Positions 30,970-39,039 of a DNA stretch of 64,000 bases are shown in pieces. The number at the start of each line of letters is the position of its first letter. The stretch's first letter is position 1. Under the pieces are notes generated by a model, which was given only the letters and a program-made list of their open reading frames with translations, was not told the origin of the DNA and did no database searches. The translations under genes were made by a program, and so were the position numbers. The stretch comes from Erinaceus europaeus (lineage: Eukaryota; Chordata; Mammalia; Eulipotyphla; Erinaceidae): positions 63,697,838 to 63,761,837 of the forward strand of contig NC_080168.1 in assembly GCF_950295315.1 (NCBI RefSeq), in the 5' to 3' direction.

Positions 30970-31721
30970 TAACAGTAACATGACACTCCTTCTTTCCCAC
31001 CTAGTGCTGCCCACAATGTCTAAAGCCATTTGAGATTTAAACATGTTAACTGAAATCTGAGCACCAGTTCATTATTATTGTCTGTTTAATTATACAACTC
31101 TCAAGTCTTTTTTTTTATTTACTTATTTTCCCTTTTTTTTTTTAAATCACTCCATATTCATCCTTCTTTTTCTGGCTATCTTACTTAACATGATTCCTTC
31201 AAGCACCATCCAAGATGAGGTAAAGAAGGTGAATTCATCACTGTTAATATAGATAAGCAGTATTCCACTGTGTATATATAGACCACAACTTTCTCAGCCA
31301 CTCATCTGTTGTTGGACGCCTCTGTCACTTCCAAGTTTGGGCTATTACAAATTGTATTGCTATGAACATGGGTGTATACAGATCTTTGTGGATGGTGTGT
31401 TTGGTTCCTTAGCATATAACCCAAGGAGAGGAATTGCAGGATCATATTGTAGGCCTTCTGAGAGTTCCCCAGATTGTTGTCTGTAAGGATTGGACCAATT
31501 TACATTCCCACCAGCAGTGCAGAAGGGTTCCTTTGTCCCCATAACCTCTCTAACATTTATTGTTACTATCCTTTCTAATGCATGATATTCTCACAGGAGT
31601 GAAATGGTATCTCATTTTGTCTTAATTTGTATTTCTCTGACAATCAATGACTCGGAGCATTTTTTCATATGTCTATGGCCTTTTGGATCTTTTTAGTGAA
31701 TATTCTGAATGTATTTTTTCA

Positions 31722-31838
31722 AAAAAACAGCACTGATCAGCTCTGGCTTATGGTGGTGTGGGGGGACTGAACCTGGAATTTCGGAGCCTCAGGTATGATA
31801 GCCTCTTTGCATAACCATTATGCTATCACCCCCGCAGA
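31722..31838 (-). repeat. Short SINE ('ATAATGGTTATGCAA' type)
   Basis: AGCTCTGGCTTATGGTGGTG ... GCATAACCATTATGCTATCA, antisense, within the L1 fragment. Confidence 0.85.
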
Positions 31839-32285
31839 ATATTCTGTTCATATCCTCTCCCCAATTTTGAATGAGGTCCTTTGGTTTTTGTTGTTGAGTT
31901 CGGCAAGCTGTCTATATATTTTGGTTATTAGCCTCTTGTCTGGTGTATGGCATGTAAAGATCTCCCATCTGTAAGGAGTCTTTTTGTTTGGGTAGTGGAT
32001 TCTTTTTGCTGTGAAGAAGCGTATCTATTTGATGTAGTCCCACTGGTTTATTTTTATATTCCTTGCAATTGGACTTAAATCATTGAAGATGCCTTTAAAA
32101 CTGAGATGGAAAAGAATTCTGCCAATATTTTCCTCTAAGTATTTGATAGTTTCTGGTCTAATATCCAAGTCCTTGATCCATCTGGAGTTTACTTTTGTGT
32201 GTGGTGAAATATAGTGGTTTAGTTTCATTCTTCTGCATATTTCAACCCAATTTTCCCCAGCACTATTTGTTGAAAGAGTCTCTTG

Positions 32286-32560
32286 GGAGTTGGGGTGGTA
32301 GCACAGCAGGTTAAGCAAACATGGTGCAAAACACAAGGACTGGCTTTAAGGATCCCCGTTTGAGCTCCTGGCTCCCCACCTGCAGGGGAGTTGATTTACA
32401 GGTGGTGAAGCAGGTCTGCAGGTGTCTATCTTTCTCTCCCTCTGTCTTCCCCTTCTCTCCCCATTTCTCTCTGTCCTATCTAAAGTGATGACATCAATTA
32501 CAACAATAATAAAAAACAACAAGGGCAACAAAAGGGAAAATAAGTAAAATATAAAAAATT
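32286..32560 (+). repeat. ERI-type SINE inside L1
   Basis: GGGAGTTGGGGTGGTAGCAC head, CTCCCCACCTGCAGGGGAGT, CCTATCTAAAGTGATGACAT, tail. AGTCTCTT repeats at both sides (32,276 and 32,569), a likely target duplication. Confidence 0.9.
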
Positions 32561-32639
32561 AAAACAAAGTCTCTTCTGCATTTAATATTTTGGGGTCCCT
32601 TGTCAAAAGTAGGTGTCCATAGGTGTGGGGATCCATTTA

Positions 32640-32965
32640 AGAGGTTTATTTATCTATTTATTTATTTATTTATTTATTCCTCCAGGGTTATTGCTGGGGG
32701 TTGGTGCCTGCACTACAAATCCACTGCTCCTGGAGGCTATTTTTCTCCCTTTGTTGCCCTTGTTGTTATTGTTATTGCTGTTATTGTTGGATAGGACAGA
32801 GAGAAACTAAGAGGAGAAAACACAGAAGGGGAGAGAAAGACAGACACCTACAGACTTGTGAAGCAATGTCCTGCAGGTGGGGAGCTGGGAGCTCAAACCA
32901 GGACCCTTATGCTGGTCTTTGAGCTTTGTGCCATGTGTGCTTAACCCTCTGTGCTTCCATTCCTC
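32640..32965 (-). repeat. ERI-type SINE
   Basis: (TTTA)n at 32,649-32,681, CTCCAGGGTTATTGCTGGGG cassette, TTGTTGCCCTTGTTGTTATT, CTGCAGGTGGGGAGCTGGGA, antisense head to about 32,965. Confidence 0.87.
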
Positions 32966-32989
32966 CTCCCAATTTGAAAGGGTTTTTTT

Positions 32990-33245
32990 ATGTTTTGTTT
33001 TGTTGCCTCTAGAGTTATCGCTGGGGCTTGGTGCTTGCACTAAGAATCCAGGCTCCGGGAGGCTTTTTTTTTCTGTTTTGTTGCCATTGTTGTTATTGCT
33101 GTTGACTAGAACAGAGAGAAATTGAAAGGAGTGTGAAGTGACCCCTGTGCAAGTGGGAGCTGGGGGCTCGAATGGGGATCCTTACGCTGGTCCTTTTGCT
33201 TTGTGCCATGTGTGCTTAATGTGCTGCACTACTGCCCGCTCCCCC
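32990..33245 (-). repeat. ERI-type SINE, long form
   Basis: GCCTCTAGAGTTATCGCTGG cassette, GTTGCCATTGTTGTTATTGC, GTGGGAGCTGGGGGCTCGAA, GCACTACTGCCCGCTCCCCC. Confidence 0.88.
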
Positions 33246-33309
33246 AATTTGAGAGTTTTTATGAGTGCACACATATGCACACACACAATCAGTTTAGCCT
33301 TTTTTTTTT

Positions 33310-33424
33310 TTTTTTACCAGAATTCTGTTTAGCTTTGGCCTATGGTGGTGTGAGGGATTGAACCCGGGATTTAGGATCCTCAGGCATGAGAGACTCTTTG
33401 CATAACCATTATGCTATGTACCCC
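33310..33424 (-). repeat. Short SINE ('ATAATGGTTATGCAA' type)
   Basis: TTTAGCTTTGGCCTATGGTG ... GCATAACCATTATGCTATGT, antisense. Confidence 0.85.
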
Positions 33425-33844
33425 TTCAGTTCAGAAATTTGAGCTTATTGCTGAAATATTTTTTTGAAACTTGCAACCCAGACTCAGTTACTGAATATGA
33501 CAATGAACTACTTGCAAGATCTCCATTAACAACCAGAAGCAGTGTAAGTAAAAGCACCAAGGTTAAAATGCAAACGCTGCCAGTGAAAGAAGAGGTAAGA
33601 TAAAGAAAGGAGAAAAGGAAAACTAGGCAAGGCTTGAGAGAGAGGACCTGACTAAGAGAAGCAGTAAGCATCCTGCACTGCCCTTGAAGTGGCCTCTGTG
33701 GTACTCAAACATGGCAGGACGTGGCACAGCACACATGTCAGTATTAAGTATCAAAGAGGCCTTTCCATTTTCCTATGAGAATAAGCAGAAGTGAATATAG
33801 GATAAACAATGACCAGAATCAACAAGTAAATACAAAACCACTAC

Positions 33845-34235
33845 TTTGAAGAGGTGTGTGCACTCCTATGTTCTCTATAGCATAATTTACAGTGAACAAG
33901 ACTGGTAAACAACCTATGTACCAACTGGCTGATAACTGGATAATGATGTATATACACATATACACATATACACAAGTATATACACATATACTGTACACAA
34001 GCAATACTGCTGTAAAAGAAAATGAGCCAACAATGAAATCCTATAATTTCAACAACATGAATGAGACTAGAGGGTATAGTGCTCAGTGAAGTAAGACAAA
34101 GAAAAATAAATTTCAAACAAATGAAATTTAAAAAATAAAAATAAACTTTTAGATGATAAGAACAAATCAGTGGTTACCAGAGGGAATGGGGGGTAGAAGC
34201 GTGGGTAAATAAGGTAAGGGGGGCCAATTTTACAG
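33845..34235 (+). mobile_element. Ancient L1 3' end
   Basis: The order 'single-probe-like unique start, AACAACCTATGTACCAACTG, GATAACTGGATAATGATGTA, TATACACATATACAC, AATGAAATCCTATAATTTCA ACAACATGAATGAGAC, AGTGAAGTAAGACAAAG, GGTTACCAGAGGGAATGG' follows the 3' ends of old mammalian L1s as I remember them. About 33,960-33,990 is (TATACACA)n. Confidence 0.65.
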
Positions 34236-34424
34236 TGAAAGATAAAATTGAACTTTTTTTTTTTTAATTCCAGGGCTATTGCTGTGTTTTGGTGCTAGCA
34301 GTATGAATCCACTACATCCAGGCAGCCTCCTTCCCACCCCATCCCCCTCATTACTACTACCACTTCTCCCTCCTCCTCTTCTTCTTCCTCTTCTTCTCCT
34401 TTTTTTTAAATATTTTATTTTTTT

Positions 34425-34552
34425 CATGAGAAATGATAGGAGAGAGAGAAAGAACCAGACATCACTCTGGTACGTGTGCTGCCAGGGATTGAACTCAGGA
34501 CCTCATGCTTGAGAGTCCGAAGCTTTATACTGCACCACCTTCTGGACCACCT
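34425..34552 (-). repeat. Short SINE ('GACTCTCAAGCATGAGG' type), nested
   Basis: GAACCAGACATCACTCTGGT ... GACCTCATGCTTGAGAGTCC, antisense. Confidence 0.88.
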
Positions 34553-34628
34553 TCTCCTTTTTGTCTCTATTTTATTTGATAGGACAGTGAGAAATTGAGA
34601 GGGGAGAAGGAGTTAGAAATGGAGAGAG

Positions 34629-34754
34629 GTAGTCTGGAAAGTGGCACAGTGAATAAAGTGCTAGACTCTCAAGCATGAGGTTCTGAGTTCAATACCCAGC
34701 AGCATATGTATCAGAGTGAAGTCTGCTTCTATCTCTCACTCTACCCCTTTCTCA

Positions 34755-34785
<31 letters not shown>

Positions 34786-34799
34786 AATCTTTAAAAAAG
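34629..34799 (+). repeat. Short SINE ('GACTCTCAAGCATGAGG' type), nested
   Basis: TAGTCTGGAAAGTGGCACAG ... CTAGACTCTCAAGCATGAGG ... (AAAT)n tail at 34,757-34,787. Confidence 0.9.
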
Positions 34800-34967
34800 A
34801 GAGGTGGAGAAAGGTAAGACACCTACAGACTTGCTTCATCAAATGTGAAGCATCCTTGCTGTGGGTGAAGAGATGGGTTCGAACCTGGGTCCTTGTGTAT
34901 TATGTGTATTAAAACAAGTGCACCACCACCGGCCTTCAGAATTTAATTTCTAGTGTTGACATTTTAT

Positions 34968-35109
34968 TTTCCTCCAGGGTTATCACTGGGGCTCAGTATT
35001 TGCACTACAAATCCACTGCTCCTGGCAGCCATCTTTTTTTCCCCATTATTGTTATTGTGGTTGAACAGAACAGAGAGAAATCGAGAGAGGAGGGGAAGAC
35101 AGAGAGAGG
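34968..35109 (-). repeat. ERI-type SINE truncated by ERV C
   Basis: CTCCAGGGTTATCACTGGGG cassette, then GAGAGAAATCGAGAGAGGAG GGGAAGACAG. It stops exactly where the LTR begins (35,110). The head half is not found on the far side of the ERV composite. Confidence 0.85.
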
Positions 35110-36255
35110 TGCTGGGATAGCCTGAGGGTGCTTCTTTCCGAGCTAGTGCTCTCTGGGTTGGAGAGAACTCAACTGGAGCTGATCTAGGCTGCTGCGTGGG
35201 AGAGGGATCAGGAACTCGTGCCACACTGACTTCGCAGGAGATACACTCTGGAACTCTCGGAGCCGGAAAGCAATTTCCAAGTGTCTTTAATCAGAAGAGC
35301 AGCTGTTTTTGTACTCTCCAAGTAGGGTGGAAACAGGATGTGACATAGAGAGGGTGGAGCGAAAAGTGACTGGTGGAAGATCAGGGTGTGAAAAGGAGAG
35401 GATCAGGGTGTGACAAGGAGAGGGGGTGGAGCAGGTGAGAATTCTACCACTAAACCACCAATACCCTGGAGGGAGTGTGGTGCTTTATGTAAATGTAAAA
35501 GTGATTTATGTAAATAGACCAAAGCTTTGAATGGGAACAAATCAATCCCTATATAGGCATATGGTTAAGCAGAAGCCAGGGGGAGCTGGCATACTACCCA
35601 ACATCTCCCCCTTTCTTTTTAACTATTTGCCATAGTATCAGGAGTGCGGGGCACTTTGTGAGACAGGGAGACTGATAAGAGGCACACTTTTTGGGGGTTC
35701 CTCCTTGCTCAACCTCTCCGTGGAGAGAGAGACTAACAGGATTGACACACCCCTCCAGCTCAAGCCCTTTCAAGCCCAACCACATCCTCACAATTCCCCA
35801 ACATCTCTCTCTTACTTTATGGCCATATATAACTGGGTCAATGTCTGTAAAAGGCTTCATCTCTGTCAGGGGAATAGCAGTGTAGGGGTGAACAGAAACC
35901 TATATCATACAGGCATTTTCAAAAGAACTGGCATAAGACATGGAAAACAAAATAGGCGAGCAGCAATAACCAGTGTGATGCCAAGGGGAACATTTCTTGC
36001 CTCAAAGGGCAAGGCCTAGCAGGCAAAAGGGCATTTCTTGCCTCTGGGAGCGCTTCATGCCTCTGGGGGCATCTCTTGCCTCCAAGGGCGTTTCATGCCT
36101 CTGTGGGCATCTCTTGCCTCAAAGGGCGTTTCATGCCTCTGTGGGCATCTCTTGCCTCTTGGGGCGCTTCATGCCTCTGTGGGCATCTCTTGCCTCTTGG
36201 GACGTTTCCTACCTCTGTGGGCATAACCTAGTAAGGAAGGGGAGTTTTCTGTCTA
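35110..36255 (-). mobile_element. Class II ERV 'C': 3' LTR plus 3' region only
   Basis: Minus strand. LTR 35,110-35,602 (plus strand TGCTGGGATAG ... TACTACCCAACA); sense-strand start TGTTGGGTAGTATGCCAGCT. Next to it on the sense side is a polypurine tract (reverse of TCTCCCCCTTTCTTTTT, 35,603-35,619). 35,620-36,255 matches, in reverse, the 3' non-coding region of ERV B (for example ATCACACTGG and CCCTTTGAGGCAAGAAATG) and contains a minisatellite. The element ends at 36,255, where plus-strand pol sequence of ERV B begins. The LTR is related to the solo LTR at 2,266. Confidence 0.82.
36013..36226. repeat. 38-bp minisatellite built of two 19-bp half units
   Basis: GGGCATCTCTTGCCTCAAA and GGGCGTTTCATGCCTCTGT alternate. 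The same position recurs at 36,032, 36,070, 36,108, 36,146, 36,184 and 36,222: six exact 38-bp steps. ERV B carries the unexpanded counterpart in the other orientation (CTTTGAGGCAGGAAATGCCC near 40,890). Confidence 0.95.
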
Positions 36256-36324
36256 CCGGACACTTCCGCCCTTTGGTAGCTGATATTACCACCAACCTAC
36301 TGGGCAGGGATAGTCTGGAATGTC

Positions 36325-36606
36325 TTGATGTTAGGATATCCACAGATGCCTCTGCAGAGTGTAACACTCACTCCCGCAAGACCAGATCTAGTCAGCACCC
36401 CAATATTAAATGCCACTGTTTGTAGCCAAACACCCCACTTAAGCTGGCTTTCTAATGAGCCTGTCTGGGTGGAACAGTGGCCTTTGCCTAGGGATAAGCT
36501 AGAAATTTTAAAAGAGCTCGTCCAAGAGCAGTTGTCCTTGGGACACATTCGTCATTCTCGAAGCCCATGGAATACTCCTGTCTTTGTGATTAAAAAGCGC
36601 TCGTGA
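36325..36606 (+). pseudogene. pol: ERV B polymerase N-terminal piece
   Basis: A 93-codon frame identical in deduced protein to the ERV A piece at 28,613-28,332. It ends at the same in-frame TGA (36,604-36,606) directly after PVFVIKKRS. Contains the RT entry region ([19 protein letters not shown]) that precedes the fingers. Confidence 0.88.
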
Positions 36607-37548
36607 AAATGGCGCCTCCTTCAAGATCTCCGTGCAGTAAATAAAACCATGCAGGTCTGGGGCTCCCCCCAAAGGGGTTTGCCTCTTCCTTCTGCAATTC
36701 CCACGGGAATTCCAATCATAGCTATTGATATACAAGATTGTTTTTTCTCTATTCCCTTGCATCTGCAAGATTGTAAACGTTTTGCCTTCTCTGTTCCGTC
36801 TATTAATAACACCAGCCCTGCTGATAGATTTGAATGGGTGGTGCTGCCCCAGGGCATGTCCAATAGTTCTACAATTTGTCAGGAGGCTGTTAAATCTGCC
36901 CTTTTTCCATGTATTCATAACGGCCTTAATGTTTTTCACTACGTGCATGACGTCTTAATATGGGGAGAATTAGATACAGATCTCTGTGCCCTATGTGATT
37001 TTCTTATTCCTGCCTTAAAGAAAAGCAGCCTTAATGTAGCTCCTGAGAAGATACAGCTAATTCCTCCAATATCTTTCTTAGGTTCAGAGATTTCACTAAC
37101 GCAAATTCATCCCTTAAAACCTAGTGTTACTTTTCCTTCTAACCTTATTCTTGCTTCTTTACAAAGTTTTCTTGGAAATTTAAATTGGCTTAGGCAGTAT
37201 CTCTATCTGCCTACAAGCTGCCTCCAACCACTGTTTGACCTGTTGAAAGGAAACAAACAGCCCTCCTCAAAACGTATGTTAACTCCTGAGGCCTCCTTGG
37301 CACTGGAAAGGGTTAACCAGGCCCTCCAGGACATGCACCTTGTTCGATTCTCCCCCTCCTCTCTGGTAAACCTTCTAATCTTCAACTCCACCCCCACAGT
37401 AGTAGGGGCATTGTGGCAAGACCATGGGGTTCTCGAGTGGCTTCACACGCCAGTAGGCAGAGCTCCAAGACTCCTCACTGAGATAGATGCATTAGCATTC
37501 ATGGTTCGCCAAGGGAGAAATTGGTCTGTGCAGCTCTTAGGGAAATAA
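36607..37548 (+). pseudogene. pol: ERV B reverse transcriptase palm to connection
   Basis: Open frame from the stop at 36,606 (LQDLRAVNKT precedes the first Met) to 37,548, about 310 codons. AIDIQDCFFSIPL carries the first catalytic Asp and VVLPQGMSNSSTICQ the dNTP-binding turn. The active-site loop reads YVHDVLIWG: the first Asp of the usual Asp pair is His, so the enzyme should be inactive. Thumb and connection follow (SFLGNLNWLRQYLYLP, ALWQDHGVLEWLH). In ERV A the YTDD loop is retained. Confidence 0.9.
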
Positions 37549-37552
37549 CCAG

Positions 37553-38163
37553 ATTTAATTATTCTTCCTTTTTTTTCTCACAGACATAGAGTGGTTCATA
37601 TGCCATCATTCCCGTTTTGCCATAAGCTTCGTGGGGTTTCCAGGACAAATAGATAACCATTTTCCTTCTAATAAATTGATAGCTTCTTTACCTCTTTTGC
37701 CTCTACTAGTACCTAAACTTTTCTCTTGAGAGCCCATCCCCTCTGCTCCTACAGTCTTCACTAATGGTGGAATAAAGGGAGCTGCTGCCCTTATATATTA
37801 CCCAGACAAACAATCCCCTAAACCTCTCTTTACTGAGATTCCTGATAATTCCCCTCAGTATAAAGAACTTTATGCTGTTTTCCTTGCATTAAAAGCTGTA
37901 CCAGAATCCTTCAACCTTTTTTCTGACAGTGTGTATACTGTTAACTTACTTCCATGGCTTGCTCGTTCTTATGTGAAAATTGATGACAACCCACTTTCTC
38001 CTCTCTTGAATCAAATTGCCTCTATGCTCTGTTCTCGAACCCAACCACTGTATATTCAACACCTTCATTCCCACAGCCCTCTTCCTGGTTCCCTGTCTGA
38101 AGGTCAGCTGCAGCTGACCACCTTGCCTCCACAGGAACTTTCCCAGTCTCTGTCTCTGATCCT
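37553..38163 (+). pseudogene. pol: ERV B RNase H (frameshifted)
   Basis: No single frame spans it. Translated pieces show a TVFTNGGIKGAAALIYYPDK-like strand (usual Asp replaced by Asn), ELYAVFLALKAVPESFNLF (helix with catalytic Glu) and FSDSVYTVNLL (Asp). 37,931-38,182 lies in a different frame from the integrase. It bridges RT and integrase in the normal pol order. Confidence 0.78.
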
Positions 38164-39030
38164 GCTGACTTTCATTCCCTAACCCATGTTAATCTTAAAG
38201 GCCTTAAAGCTCGATTTCCCGATGTTCCTTTACCACAGTTGAAATATATCCTTGCTACATGCTCTTCCTGTGCAAGTCTCATAAAAACACCTGCTATTCA
38301 GACTCTTGGGGTTAACCCCCGAGGCTTAAAAGCTAATGCTCTTTGGCAAATCGATGTCACCCACATACCAAACTTTGGCAAACAAAAATATGTGTTTGTC
38401 TCAATTGATATCTTTTCTAAATTTATGTGGGCGACAGCTCAGACAGGAGAAAGCTATAAAAAGCTTAAAAGCCATATGCTCTCCTGTTTTGTTGTGATGG
38501 GCTTAAATCTTCAACTGAAAACTGACAATGGGCCTATGTTTACCAGCAAACAATTTAAAGATTTTTGTTCCCTCTGGAACAATACTCATACCACAGGCAT
38601 TCCCTATAATCCACAGAGACAAGGCATTGTTGAGAGGGCCCATCAAACCCTGAAAGCTCAATTAAATAAAAATAAAGGAGGAATGTACCCCCCCAATATC
38701 CAGCTAGCAAAAGCCTTAACTACATTAAATCTCTTTAATATTTACAATAACTTGGACCTACCTCCTATTATTCTTCACTGGGAAACACCATCTACCCTCC
38801 CAGCTATTACGGTCAAATGGAAAGACCCACTCGATAAAATTTGGAAAGAGCCTGACCCCCTATTGACCATGGGGAGGTGTTTCTTATGCGTTTTCCCACA
38901 GAATTACTCCAAAACTATCTGGGTTCCTGCCTGCCATGTCCGACAATACCCGCATGATGGCACTGCTATCCCTGAAGAACAAGAAATACTTCAAGAAGAC
39001 TATATGCAGGATACATCCCAGGATCCATAA
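38164..39030 (+). pseudogene. pol: ERV B integrase, open reading frame
   Basis: Open from about 38,164 through 39,030; the first Met is at 38,239 (263 codons from there). The N-terminal zinc domain lies across that Met: HSLTH (two His, 38,173 onward) and CSSC (Cys 8 and 11 counted from the Met). The catalytic core has Asp39 (QIDVTH), Asp96 (KTDNGP) and Glu132 (GIVERAH), with 35 residues between the last two, the classical DD35E spacing. The C-terminal domain includes TIWVPACHVRQYP. This is the best preserved retroviral frame in the window. It was normally made by cleavage of a Gag-Pro-Pol precursor, and no start signal of its own is apparent. Confidence 0.9.
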
Positions 39031-39039
39031 TACGACATG

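Larger units (their letters stand above)
31150..32650 (-). mobile_element. L1 ORF2 3' half (old), split by two SINEs
   Basis: 31,160-31,720, 31,842-32,285 and 32,562-32,640 read on the minus strand as ORF2 downstream of the RT. Plus-strand landmarks: CTTTCTCAGCCACTCATCTG, AATTTACATTCCCACCAGCA, TTTGATGTAGTCCCACTGGTT. The minus-strand frame at 32,025-32,336 contains EICRRMKLNHYISPHTKVNS, matching [20 protein letters not shown] of the young L1 at 61,550. Decayed. Confidence 0.88.
34265..34940 (-). repeat. ERI-type long SINE hosting two short SINEs
   Basis: Antisense 3' cassette at 34,268-34,330, central part at 34,555-34,628 (TTGATAGGACAGTGAGAAAT), head at 34,800-34,938 (CATCCTTGCTGTGGGTGAAG ... 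CACCACCACCGGCC). A minus-strand short SINE (34,425-34,552) and a plus-strand short SINE (34,629-34,799) of one family lie inside it. Confidence 0.8.

Noticed and set aside
36038..36226. Frame of repeated MPLWASLAS-type residues
   Set aside because: Translation of the 38-bp minisatellite; the period is not a multiple of three, so no stable protein repeat exists.
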